A DNA stretch of 26,671 bases from Russula earlei (Eukaryota; Basidiomycota; Agaricomycetes; Russulales; Russulaceae): NCBI GenBank assembly GCA_025769875.1, contig JAGFNK010000669.1:1-26671 (forward strand), read 5' to 3'. The notes below the pieces were generated by a model. That model saw only the letters and a program-made list of their open reading frames with translations. It was not told where the DNA came from and made no database searches. Positions 8,580 through 19,369 of the stretch are shown here, piece by piece (the stretch's first letter is position 1; every line of letters starts with the position of its first letter). Both the position numbers and the translations under genes were made by a program.

Positions 8580-11500
8580 ATGAAGATAAGGACAAGCGCC
8601 AGCGCGGCAAGCGCGGCGGCAAAGGAAAAGGGAAAGGCAAGGAGAAGGCTGATAACAGCCATGGTCCCGGACACTCCCACATTGCGGACGTTGCCGCACT
8701 CCCACTCCCGACCATTACCACCTATCGCCCATCTGGGTCCTTCGGGGATCCAACAACGTACCGTCCCAACTGCGACTGACCCTCGCAAACGCACTCACGG
8801 CCCTTACAAGGCCTTAAACAAAGCGCTTGATCTTGCTGACGATCTTGGGGTAACTCCCACTATACAGACAGTCAAGACCCTCGAGCAGCGGATCTCGACT
8901 CAATCCGCTGCCTCGACAAGTGCAGTCAAACTCCCGTCGCCCGTCCCTGAGCCTATGGACCAGGACGATGGCGACTTCGCGCAAACAAACACGTCGGATT
9001 TATTCGACATATATGACGGTATCCCAGAAGGTGCTGCCACCCCTGAGCGTGCTCCGACTCCGTCGGATGAAGCGCTTGATTGGGGCAGCGACCCCGAAGA
9101 TAACGAAGCGTGCGTGCGCCTCCCTCTCTCCTTTCACTCGCTAAAGAACCTATTAGCATCTCCCCAGCCCCAAAGCGGGCTAGATATGTCTAATAAGTGT
9201 TCGCTTGTATCATACAATGTACAAATTAGCGAAGGGACTACTTCCCTTCAAAGTGAATGTAACAAAAATTGTTCGAGATGTAGAGGAAAGCACGACTTGA
9301 GTAAAATGGGATCCTTATGGCTCCTTGACTCTGGCGCATCCGCACACTTCACCTTCGAAATAAAAGACTTTATAGAGTATACGCCGGCTTTGCCGCACGA
9401 AAGATCCCCTGTTAAAACTGCCGATAACACTATATATGTGGAAGGCAAAGGCGCTGTGTTGCTTCGGCACACTGTCAACTCTAAAACGGTTGTCACGCGC
9501 ATTTCTCCTGTTCTCTATATTCCGAAAATTAACACTCGGATATTATCTATGGGGGAGTTTTTACAACAAGGGATGCATGCATTAGGGAATAGAAATCATA
9601 TTTCCCTACGAGAGGACGGACGTATAATCCTGTCCTCTTACCCCTTATTCCCGGGTCAAACCACGTATTGGTTAGATGCCTCAATTGAAAGCGCGCAAGC
9701 GCATTCTCTTATCTATGCGGTAGATTATGATGTCATTCACCGACGCCTTGGCCACCCATCTAAGGATGTCGTAACACGTGCAAAGACACATACCAAGGGT
9801 CTCCCTGAAGACCTGAAAATCCCTCAGGAACAGCCGGTATGTCCTGGCTGCGCGCAAGGCAAGATGCCTGCATCTGCGCACCCCCCTTCTGAAACTCGTG
9901 CTTCCGCACCGTTCGAGCGTATCCACTCGGACCTTAAGAGTTTCCCTGTGAAGTCGTATCATAAGTACGAATATTTCGTCAGCTTCATTGACGATTATTC
10001 CTCCTATGCATGGATCACACTCTTAAAAAATAAAAAGTCGACCATAATGGCCGTCAAGCAATTCCTTGCTATGGTCGAAAAACCAATACAAAGCAGGAAT
10101 CAAAGAGTGGATGTCCGATGCTGGCGGAGAGTACAAGTCCGAGGCCTTTGATAACGTCCTAAAGGACGAAGGAATTAAAATCCTGCAAAGCTGCCCCATA
10201 CACTCCACAACAGAATGGACGCGCAGAGCGCTTTATGCGCACTGTAATGGACAAAGCTCAGGCAATGCGCCTTGAAGCTTGTCTACCTCCCTCCTGGTGG
10301 GAATTTGCAGTGAATCATGGGACACACTGTTACAATAGGACACCTGCCAGACGCCTTCAATGGCGTACACCCTACGAAGTCCTAAAGAACGAGGTCCCTG
10401 ATATCTCACACCTCAGAGTATTTGGTTGCGGTGCATATGTGCACATACCAGAAAAGCGTCGAGTCAATAAGCTTTCGCCTAAAAGCGAGCTAATGATCTA
10501 CCTTGGTCACACTGAGGGGATCAAAGCCTCACTCTTCATGAGGCTCCCAAATAATACGCTTTACACAAATGCTACCGCCCTGTACGATGAGACCCTGTAC
10601 CCCAAATGCGACAAAGCGCGCACTAAAGGTACCACGCGGATTAATGAACCGCGTGAGGAACTACCGCAACAACCTGTCGAAGACACCATTCCTGGTGTTG
10701 ACGACCCATTCCCTACAATTAAAAGTGAGGACGATGAGCAGCCTATACAGGCGCCACAAGAAGAGGAACGTGAGCAAACGCCCGTCCCTCCTACACCGTC
10801 CCCTCCTCCCGTTGAAGAGCCTGTACCTCTTCGAAGGTCTCAGCGGTTGAGGAAAGTACCTACCCGTCCAGGCAACGTCTATGGTGAACGCAGACACCCC
10901 ACAGAAGTGGAAAAAGACGTTCGGCGCACACGCACATGGAGAACAATGACAGAAAACCAACCCGGTAGCTCCGGTGAGGGTAGTACGTCAGGATCGGCCG
11001 CCCAGGCCCTTACCCTCCTGTCGTCCTTGACGATCAACCGCCGCAAGCCTCTGAGGATGAGGTAGAAGACATTCTACGTCTTGCAAGGGAAGGGGGAGTC
11101 AAATTTCTGAACTATCTGCTCGCCCAAGCAGTTCCACTAAGTTCAGATACACCTGATACTGCGAAGATTCGCGAATGGACCTTTAGGGACATTCTGCGAA
11201 TGCCAAGTGAACTCCAAAAGGAGTGGAAAGATGCTTGTCGCGAGGAGTTGGAATCCCTCCGCAGACGCAAAGTCTTCGAACTAGTCGATCCTCCCAAGGA
11301 TCGCAAAATAATTAAAAATAGATGGGTATTCGACCTTAAGTCTGATGGTCGTAAAAAAGCCAGACTAGTCGCCAAAGGCTTCTCCCAAGTAGAAGGCATT
11401 GACTATGACGAAATATTCTCACCCGTGGTACGGTTTGAGACAGTCCGCCTGATGATTGCGCTCGCAGCGCTCAAAAACTGGCACATTAGCGGACTAGACG

Positions 11501-12690
11501 TCAAGACTGCCTTTCTCTATGGTGAGCTCGATGAAGAGCTCTATATGGAGCAGCCTGAGGGCTTCAAAATAAAAGGCCAAGAGCGCAAAGTCATGCGCCT
11601 TAAACGCGCAATATATGGACTCAAGCAAGCGGCACTTGCTTGGTGGAAAGCCCTTGACAAGTCCATGGCCTCGCTCGGCCTTATTCGCCTTATGTCTGAC
11701 TCTGGGCTCTTTGTTAGTAAAGACAAGAGCATCATAGCCATCGTCTATGTTGATGATGTGCTCTTCTTTGGAGCAGACAAAAAACAAATCAATAAAACAA
11801 AGGAGCGCTTTATGAAGCTCTGGGAATGTCGAGATCTGGGCGATGCCCAAGAATTTCTACGCATGCGCATCATACGCAAGTCTGGGCCAAATACATCTGG
11901 ACCAGACTGAGTATCTAAGGAAAGTGCTGCAGCGTTTCGACTTGCTTAACGCAAACCCTGCTCCTACTCCGCTACCAGAGGGCTATCACCCCTCTCCCAA
12001 CACTTCCGCTGCTGACCCAGCCTTGCGGTCAAAATTCCAGCAGGTTATAGGATCACTCCTATACATAATGCTTGGAACGCGTCCAGACATAGCCTTTGCT
12101 GTCACAAAGTTGTCGCAACATGCTGCCAATCCCTCAGAGGATCATTTAAATCGTGCATACTATATTTGCCGATACCTCTTGGGAACCGCCAATTATGCCT
12201 TGGTCTATGATGGACCATCTAATGGCGGCCTAATGGCATATGCTGACTCTGACTGGGCTTCTGATCCGACTAATCGGAAGTCCACTACAGGCTATATGGT
12301 GAACCTGGCTGGAGCAATATTTTCAGTGGAACTCACGAGCGCAGAAAACAGTCGCGCTCTCCTCCACTGAAGCTGAGTACATGTCGCTCTCTGACACGAG
12401 CAGACAGTTAGTTTGGATTAAATCCTTACTAACAGAACTTGGCATCAATCTTGCTCCCATCCCACTGTTCGGTGATAACCAAGGCTCAATATTCTTAGCC
12501 TCCAACCCTGTGCAAGAAAAGCGCATCAAACACATTGATTTGCGCTATCACTTCATTCGTGAAGTCATACAAAATAAACAGGTGGAGCTATTCTTTATTG
12601 AAGGGGCTAACAACCCAGCCTGACATGTTCACCAAGAACCTTGGTCGCGTCAAGTTCCTCAAATTCAGGGAGCAACTAGGACTAACGTTC
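8580..12690 (+). pseudogene. Copia pol polyprotein: protease, integrase, reverse transcriptase, RNase H (frameshifted)
   Basis: Order and motifs: aspartic protease LWLLDSGASAHF (catalytic DSG at 9326-9334); integrase zinc finger HRRLGH ... CPGC (about 9737-9851); integrase core with HSDLKSF, FIDDYSSYAW and, after shifts, QQNGRAERF; linker rich in Pro/Glu ending RRSQRLRKVPTRP; reverse transcriptase from about 11200 (NRWVFDLKSDG, ARLVAKGFSQ, LDVKTAFLYGELDEE) with catalytic YVDDVL at 11746-11763; RNase H with YADSDWASDPTNRKSTTGY and STEAEYM. Segments open in turn: 8580-10151, 10066-10275, 10235-11065, 11065-11910, 11880-12370, 12360-12620. Breaks at 10078-10082 (A run), near 10208, near 11880, at 12326 and at 12621 are each one base. 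Gag and pol were probably one reading frame originally, as usual for copia. Confidence 0.9.
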
Positions 12691-12738
12691 TACCCCTGAA
12701 TGTGGGAAAATGCTCACGGCATCTACCGATGCACTTAG

Positions 12739-12748
12739 CAAGGGGGAG
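12739..12748 (+). promoter_or_regulatory. Polypurine tract of the copia element
   Basis: CAAGGGGGAG immediately precedes the 3' LTR (TGTTG at 12749), the usual place of the plus-strand primer. The same tract is kept beside the LTR in the remnant at 14210-14220 (as its complement). Confidence 0.8.
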
Positions 12749-13134
12749 TGTTGAACCGGAACCCGAACGGATCAAAGAAGGCGAAGACCTTCATACAAGG
12801 TTCAAGATCCGCTCATAGATGTTACGTGTTAGACAGAACTTTAGTATATGCGCTTATGGCAATAGGGTTACAGCATAGTACGCTATCTATCACAAGATGC
12901 AGCCTTATGCTGCGTCTAGAACGTTTCCACATCACACGTCACTTAATGCGCGATATAGTGGACACCTGTAGTCACCTCTTTTGGACTTAGGAACAGCCCT
13001 GGGTCATAGAGGTATAAATACCATACTTGTAGACGAGTATACACATCGCTCTACACCCCAATATCACTTGAGCATTAGCACAACCTCTAAGGTGGGTTGC
13101 TTGGCCTGTTAGCTGCGCTCTATGCTGCGCAACA
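12749..13134 (+). repeat. 3' LTR of the copia element
   Basis: 386 bp, TGTTG...CAACA, TATAAA at 13013-13018. Compared with the 5' LTR I count three substitutions, each of which creates or removes a CpG, and a one-base indel. Confidence 0.95.
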
Positions 13135-13139
13135 CACAC

Positions 13140-13352
13140 ACCATGGGTATTGCACCAACAATGTCAATAATCACTCTGGCAACATACACTATGATAGCTG
13201 CAACCACAGCTGTTGACACCAACAAACCCCCTGGACCAAAACCCAGAACCTGTAACACGCCAACTGTCACAGAAGTGACAGCCCTGCATTCAGGCAGACA
13301 TAATGATGGCCAGGTGGAACAGAGTATACAAGCCAGGGCAGCAGCTGAGTAG
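13140..13352 (+). pseudogene. Retrotransposon ORF1/gag-like protein, 3' part
   Basis: Continues the frame of 6905-7285 when the copia element and one CACAC copy are ignored. It encodes a Thr/Ala-rich stretch, then PTVTEVTALHSGRHNDGQVE, which resembles the conserved TEVTV..GG region of fungal LINE (Tad1-like) ORF1 proteins, and stops at TAG 13350-13352. The rest of the element is missing. The LINE assignment is from memory of the family pattern and is moderate at best. Confidence 0.5.
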
Positions 13353-13468
13353 GCTCTGTTGCGGCCACAAATTATATTACATAAATAATGACTTTAATTA
13401 AGCACAAAAATGTGACAAAAAAAGTTAAATAAGGACAGTCTACTCATTCTGGCACAACTTTTAGCCAG
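13353..13468. other. AT-rich stretch without a recognised feature
   Basis: About 115 bases, rich in A and T, between the broken ORF1 and the truncated LTRs. It could be the 3' remnant of the ORF1-bearing element. Confidence 0.4.
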
Positions 13469-13776
13469 ACTTGTTCCCTATTTAGCAGTTCTCTTGTAGT
13501 ATATAAGTGCTCAATAAAGTAGCAGACAGTCTTCAGACTGTCCATTTGTTTATGGCACTCTCTATTCCTGGGATACTCCTTTAAGGACCATCCTCTTGTG
13601 ATCATTCTGGCCTCTTCCCTGCATAACTTCTCAATACTACCAGTAACCATACCTCTTTGGTACTTGGTACTGCTTTGGACCCTACTTCTTGCTCACGCTG
13701 TCTTGGACATCTACTGACTCATCTTTGAACTTCTCCCTCGCTCTTGAACTGGATTGTTCAACAGTGAGTCCTGACA
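13469..13776 (+). mobile_element. Truncated LTR-A, first of a tandem pair
   Basis: Matches the last third of LTR-A (corresponding to about 6097-6403): ATATAAG box, AATAAAG, the GACAGTC hairpin, then GTGAGTCCTGACA at the end. The 5' two thirds are missing and no TSD can be identified. Confidence 0.8.
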
Positions 13777-14074
13777 CTATTTAGCACTTCCCTTGTAGTA
13801 TATAAGCACTCAATAAAGTAGTGGACAGTCTTCAGACTGTCCATTTGATTTGTGGCACTCTATTACCGGGGGTACTCCTTTAGGACCGCCCTGTCCAGTA
13901 CACCCTGGCCCTTACCTTCTGTGACCATCTCTTGCAGCCAGTACCAGTCCCTCTCTGGTACTTGCTACCCATTTGGACAGTACTCTTCACCAACTTCATC
14001 CTCAAACTCAGTTGACTTGTCTCTGAGCTCTTATCTCACTCTTGAACTGGATTGTTCAATAGTGAGTCCTGACA
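13777..14074 (+). mobile_element. Truncated LTR-A, second of a tandem pair
   Basis: Starts directly after the TGACA of the previous copy at CTATTTAGCAC and ends at TGACA 14074. It differs from the first copy at many sites, so the pair is not a recent duplication. Its right end abuts the copia LTR remnant. Confidence 0.8.
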
Positions 14075-15455
14075 AGTGTAGTATGTGTAACCCTATTCCC
14101 ATATGTGCATATACTAAAGTTCTGTCTAACATGTAACATCTGTGAGCAGATCTTGAACCTTGTATGAAGGTCTTCACCTTCTTTGATCCATTTGGGTTCC
14201 AGTTCAACACTCCCCCTTGCTAAGTGCATTGGTAGATGCTGTGAGCAATTTCCCATGTTCAGGGGTAGAACGTTAGTCCTAACTGCTCCCTGAATTTGAG
14301 GAACTTGATGCATCCAAGGTTCTTGGTGAACATGTTGGCAGGGTTATTAGCCCCTTCAATAAAGAATAGCTCCACCTGTTTATTTTGTATGACTTTGCAA
14401 ATGAAGTGATAGTGCAAATCAATGTGTTTGATGCACTTCTTTTGTACAGGGTTGGAGGCTAAGAATATTGAGCCTTGATTACCACCAAACAATGGGATAG
14501 GAGCAAGATTGATGCCAAGTTCTGTTAGTAATGACTTAATCCAAACTAACCATCTGCTCATGTCAGAGAGCAACATGTACTCAGCTTTAGTGGAAGAGAG
14601 TGCGACTGTTTTCTGCGCTCATGAGTTCCATGAAAATATTGCTCCAGCCAGGTTCACCATATAGCCTGTTGTGGACTTCCGATTAGTCGGATCAGAAGCC
14701 CAGTCAGAGTCAGCATATGCCATTAGGCTGCCATTTGATGGTCCATCATAGACCAAGGCATAATTGGCAGTTCCCAAGTGGTATTGGCAAATATAGAATG
14801 CTCAATTTAAATGATCCTCTGAAGGATTGGCAGCATGTTGCAACAACTTAGTGACCACAAAGGCTATGTCTGGGTGCATTCCAAGCATTATGTATAGGAG
14901 TGATCCTATAACTTGCTGGAATTTTGACTGCAAGGCTGGGTCAGCAGCAGAAGTGTTGGGGGAGGGGTGATAGCCCTCTGGTAGCAGAGTAGGAGCAGGA
15001 TTTGCATTAAGAAAGTTGAAACACTGCAGCACTTTCTTTAGATATTCAGTCTGGTCCAGATGTATCTGGCTGGACTTGTGATGAATGTGCATGCATAGAA
15101 ATTCTTGGGCATTGCCCAGATCTCAACATTCCTAGAGCTTCATAAAGTGCTCCTTTGTTTTATTGATTTGTTTTTTGTCTGCTCCAAAGAAGAGCACATC
15201 ATCAACATAGACAATGGCTATTAGACTCTTGTCTTTACTAACAAAGAGCCCAGAGTCAGACATAAGGCAAATAAGACTAAGCAAGACCATAGACTTGTCA
15301 AGGGCTTTCCACCATGCAAGTGCCACTTGTTTAAGTATATTGCATGTTTTAGGCACATGACTTTCTGCTCTTGGCCTTTTATTTTGAAGCCTTCAGGTTG
15401 CTCCATATAGAGCTCTTCATCAAGCTCTCCATAGAGAAAGGCAGTCTTGACATCT
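14075..15455 (-). mobile_element. Old, CpG-depleted copia remnant (3' pol and part of 3' LTR)
   Basis: Minus-strand relative of the copia element at 7286-13134. 14075-14209 is the first about 135 bp of an LTR (LTR start at 14209), 14210-14220 the polypurine tract, 14259-14640 RNase H (GINLAPIPLFG, IKHIDLHYHF), 14650-15100 the connecting region, 15130-15410 reverse transcriptase (catalytic YVDDVL at about 15207-15224), up to about 15455 (matching the region coding DVKTAFLYGELDEE). Most CpG sites of the young copy are TpG or CpA here, giving for example Arg to Cys or His changes. It has several frame breaks. Its right end is cut by the LTR starting at 15456. Confidence 0.9.
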
Positions 15456-15933
15456 TGTCACAGGTACCAAGACTTCGGATTGGACTGGCAACCGGGCTAG
15501 CCTACCCGGACTTGACTCGTGTTTACCTCATGACTGATGACTCATTTCATAAACTCATGCTTACCACTAGGTTCCAGAATGTTCCTGTCTCGATCACCTC
15601 ACCGTTCTCTTAAGGACACCATTTGATATAGTGTCTTTTACTGTATATAAACCTGTCAGTTGATGAGGACAAGCCCTAAGCTTGTTCTCTGGTGAAATAT
15701 CACTGGATCTTGCTTCAGACTTGTAGGCTTGCAAATTAATCAAGCAAACGTCTCAGAAGCTCTCTCATCTCTCTAAGTCTTTGAACATGAAGACTTCTCA
15801 GTTGTCTTTCTCCTCTGCAGTACACAATTGCCTTGGCATTGTTGTCACCAAGTTCCCTGAATCTTGCGAGAACTTATCATTCTCACTTGACTCTGTGTGC
15901 ATGTCTTGCATGTGAATGGATTTGTCAGTGACA
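15456..15933 (+). mobile_element. 5' LTR of a second gypsy-type element (LTR-B)
   Basis: TGTCA at 15456 begins exactly where the copia remnant breaks off (flank CATCT). The region runs to TGACA 15929-15933; a later TGACA at 15948-15952 is an alternative end. TATATAAA at 15644-15651 is the likely promoter. It is unrelated to LTR-A beyond the terminal TGTCA/TGACA. No second LTR-B is in the window, so the boundary rests on the junction and terminal bases. I could not identify the primer-binding site. Confidence 0.6.
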
Positions 15934-16026
15934 CCACCCCCAGTCGGTGACATTAGAACAAGCTTACCTCTTTGAACCCTTGACCCTGAACCACACACTC
16001 ACAAGAATATATTGATTTCTTCAAGT

Positions 16027-18694
16027 ATGACTACAGCTCGAGACTGGAAGTACAAAGGGCTCAGTGTCCCAACCATAGAAGGACTGGCAGCCCTCAAATG
16101 CCCTTTCGCATTGTTTCCTGATCAGGAGAAGAGTGTCCCCAGCATGACCATGTTCGACGATGGTGTCAAATTCTTCACAGTACGCATGGATGGCATACCG
16201 TGGACAGGCTATTATGTCACCTGGAAGCGTGCCAAAGTAGCCCTAGGCCATCTTTACGGCCTGTGGTTCAAAATTGTGAGATGAGAAGATACCTGGCGTC
16301 AAGACTCACTGTTGAACAATCCAGTTCAAGAGCGAGGAATGAGCTCGAAGACGAGTCGATAAACATCTAGGACAGTGTGGGCAAGGAGAAGAGTCCAAAG
16401 AAGTAACAGGTACCAGAGAGGGACTGTTACTGGTAGAGACAAGCAGTTACGCAGAGATGAGGCCAGAGTGACACAAGGGGATGGTCCTAAAGGAGTATCC
16501 CAGGGATAGAGAGTGCCATAAACAAATGGACAGTCTGAAGACTGTCCACTACTTTATTGAGCACTTATATACTACAAGAGAACTGCTAAATAGGGAACAA
16601 GTCATAACCTTATTATCAAGCACAATTGATGGATGAGTAAGAAGTCAGGGTATGCTTACTGAGCATGCTCAGTCATGCTCAGTAAGCTGCTGAGTAAGAA
16701 GGCTCTTGTTGATGAGTAAGAGCCATTACTGTCCACATGTCCACGCCACAGTACACATGTAAAGCACCTGATTCATTTCCTGTTAGTTAGTTTAGGGCCA
16801 GTCATTTGGGGACTTGTAGTTTGGTTCAGGGAATAGAGTTGCTTATAAGGTCCCTTATATAGTTCTATTAGGGTCATTAGAGTCGACCCTAATACTTATA
16901 TTAAGGTCCTTAGTATTGCTCTATAGTTTGTTCTATGGTTATTAGAGTTAGTCTAATAACACATTGTAGGGCTGTTAGTGTCTTGTTAGTGCCTCTTGTA
17001 GAGCACTTAGAGTTGCCATAGAGGGTCCTTAGAGAGGCTATAATACTGTCCTTTAGTGCTAAAAGGGTTGCCACTAAGTGGGGCTTGCTGTATGTCAATT
17101 GTGCTGAGAATCACTCGCACAACAATTCATGCGCGATATTGTGGACACCTCTACTCACCCCTTCTGTCCATGTGAACAGGGTGACACCATAGAGGCTGGG
17201 TTTCCTCCTAATAAGGAAGGGTCCTTCAAGGGCCCTCTCTGGGAAATGGTTCATGACACCTGGGAAGCAATGCATGTCGCTCGCTCAGCCTTCAGACTTG
17301 CACAAAGCCCCCTCAGAGGTATTAACATCACACAGCTGACTAACTCAGGAGAACCCATCCCAAGTTCAAAAGCCCCAAGCCGCGCCCCAACACCTGGACC
17401 CACTCTGCCCACTGACGCTCCGATGGAGCTCGAACCCATGATGACAACAAATATCTTTGTTGCTGCCACCAACCCTGAATCGACTCAACAACAACCTGCA
17501 TTGTCCAGAATGGCACAAGCACCCACTCACACTTCATTCGCCAGACTTGGAGGACACGGAATACAACCGCTGAGCCCCAACCCCAACCCCAACAACTATG
17601 ACATGCACACCAACCATGATCGCAACGTGCAAGGCACCGACAACGGAAAACTTGAAGGAATCCCCCCAGATTTTGTCAACGGTGACCGCACCCACATGCA
17701 CACGTTTTTGGTCACATTTAATAGGTTTATGTCTATGAACCATGACAGTAAGATTGCCAGGGACCTTATCAAGAAATGTGCATATTTCCTTTCACTGATG
17801 AAAGGGCCCAAAGTCGAAGGATGGCTCAAGGCCATGGACCAGTGGCTTGAGGATGTGCAAGATGACCCAACAAACGTCCCACTTGGACTCACTGTGTGGG
17901 AAGCGATGCAGCAACAGTTTCACCATGGGTTTACCAACTATGTGGAATGCAAGAAGGCTCAAGATCAACTTAAGGAGTTAAAAATGAAAGATGGCCTCCT
18001 CAACGACTACATCTCTGAGTTTCAATTACTAGTGAGATGTGCCAGATTTGATGTCAACGAACCCACAGTAATGCACCTCTTCATGTGGGGCCTTCCTAGG
18101 AGCCTGGTCGAATCTTGTCTCAACCTCAAAGACCTGACATCATTTCAAGACTGGGTCACAGCTGCCCAAAAGCACCACCAGGTTTGGATGTGCAAATGCG
18201 CCATCCTCTCCGACCACTTGAGCACACACACATGCAACTTTAATCAACCCCAAAACAATAGGCCTTGGGGACAACTCACAAACTCAAACTGGGCCAACCA
18301 TGGGAATAACCAGAACAATGCCATGCCTGTGTGTCCACACCTCCCACCTCGCGACCAAAATGCCATGGACACCAGCGCAGGTGCTGCATGCAAGGCGGTC
18401 ACTGAAGCCGAGAAACAAAAACACTGTGAAGAAGGGAGGTGTTTCCACTGCTCTATTTGAGGACATTTAGCTCACAACTGCCCCATGAAACCGAAATGCA
18501 AAGCGACTTGTGCACACACTGCCAAGGTCACTACCACCATGTCCAAATCCTCCATTGTGGAGGTTATCAAAGAAGATGCCATCATCAAACTGGCAAAGAT
18601 GGCGAAGGTGCTCTCTGTACAAGACAGAGAAGCCTTTATCAAGGCCTTAATGGGAGATGAAGAAGATGAAGAGAAGGATTTTTCAGATGCTTGA
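16027..18694 (+). pseudogene. Ty3/gypsy gag of element B, interrupted by a solo LTR and two TGA codons
   Basis: Gag forms the particle and binds RNA. The ATG at 16027 (MTTARDWKYKGLSVPTIEGL) opens the first part, ending at 16296, with TGA 16282-16284 inside. The inverted solo LTR 16297-17258 then intervenes; after one CCTGG copy the frame resumes at 17264 (EAMHVARSAFRLAQS). A Pro/Ser/Thr-rich linker leads to a Retrotrans_gag-like domain at about 17645-18070 (GIPPDFVNGDRTHMHTFLVT, GWLKAMDQWLE, LNDYISEFQLLVRCARFD). A CCHC zinc knuckle at about 18440-18480 reads CFHCSI, then TGA (18458-18460) in place of one residue, then GHLAHNC. The tail is acidic (DEEDEEKDFSDA) with stop 18692-18694. The open frame from 17129 to 17258 is LTR sequence, not gag. 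Confidence 0.85.
16297..17258 (-). mobile_element. Solo LTR-A, inverted, TSD CCTGG
   Basis: 962 bp, minus-strand copy of the family at 5440-6403, flanked by perfect CCTGG repeats (16292-16296 and 17259-17263). The terminal T is changed to C at 16297 (as seen on the plus strand). It lies inside the gag of element B, which is in frame on both sides once the LTR and one TSD are ignored. Core promoter and hairpins are kept in reverse orientation. Confidence 0.92.
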
Positions 18695-18732
18695 GCATGA
18701 CAGCAGTCACTTGAGCTTTAAATATTGATCCA

Positions 18733-18823
18733 ATGTACAAGTCTCGGAGAAAATCAATATCAGTGATGACTACTATTTACATTGGACCGAATAAAGCCGA
18801 AAAGAAAGCCCTAATAGACAGTG
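18733..18823 (+). pseudogene. Start of gypsy pol (aspartic protease) of element B, cut at the active site
   Basis: In another frame than gag, the ATG at 18733 gives a short stretch with TTIYIGPNKAEKKALIDS. This fits the first strand of a retropepsin up to its catalytic D-S-G motif. The sequence then passes at 18821-18823 into the large inverted repeat, so nothing downstream of the motif remains here. I did not find the continuation beyond 22318. Confidence 0.65.
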
Positions 18824-18845
18824 ACATGAGTGCAAAACTTTGAAC

Positions 18846-19240
18846 TGCCATATCTCAACTGTTTCTGAACCGATTGACTTGAAACTTCGACAGTGGGATC
18901 CCATGTACTGTATCTAGGTGCAGCCCAAGAGTTGGGGTCTGATTCTTTGTTTTTGAAGTTTTGGTTTTTGGGTGTGATCTGAGTTCGAAATTTCGATCTG
19001 CCATATCTCAACCATTTCTCAATAGATTGCCTTGAAATGTGGACAGTGGGACCTTATATACTGTATCTAGGTGCAGCGAAAATATGGGAGCCTAATATTC
19101 AGTTTTTGAAGTTTCAATTTTTGGGTGCCGAGCTGCGTGCGAAATTTCGTACTGCCATGTCTCAACCATTTCTCAATGGATTGTCTTGAAACTTGGACAG
19201 TGGAACCTCATGCACTGTAGCTAGATGTTTCACTCGTTGG
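18846..19240 (+). repeat. Tandem repeat of about 153 bp, left arm (2.5 copies)
   Basis: Units start with TGCCATATCTCAAC or TGCCATGTCTCAAC at 18846, 18999 and 19153. Each contains CTTGAAA, GACAGTGG, then CTGTATCTAGGTGCAGC (altered in the last copy), and the first two also contain TTTTTGAAGTTT and TTTTTGGGTG. The last unit is partial. Confidence 0.85.
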
Positions 19241-19369
19241 ATGTTCACGTTTTGGGGTGCCATCCCCAAGCATGATAATATTACATTATCCCTACAGCTG
19301 AATCCATCCATGATATGATATGACTATTACAACTGTACCACATGAGAAGGGCACACTTAAGTTCATGGG

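Larger units (their letters stand above)
7286..13134 (+). mobile_element. Full-length Ty1/copia retrotransposon, TSD CACAC
   Basis: 5849 bp with two LTRs (385 and 386 bp), a primer-binding site, gag, protease, integrase, reverse transcriptase, RNase H in copia order, and a polypurine tract. Perfect 5-bp target duplication CACAC at 7281-7285 and 13135-13139. By eye the LTRs differ at about four positions (three substitutions, one indel), so insertion is recent. The coding region is nevertheless broken by about ten single-base frame changes. The element is CpG-rich, unlike its older relative at 14075-15455. It splits the ORF1-like gene, which continues at 13140. Confidence 0.95.

Noticed and set aside
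15371..15613. Plus-strand ORF bridging the copia remnant and LTR-B
   Set aside because: It crosses the junction at 15456 and its first half is antisense to reverse transcriptase.
17129..17263. N-terminal extension of gag element B starting at 17129
   Set aside because: These codons are the inverted LTR-A and its target duplication; the true frame comes from 16027-16296.
18846..19240. CRISPR-like array in the 153-bp repeats
   Set aside because: Repeats are contiguous, long and diverged, without unique spacers, in a eukaryotic genome.
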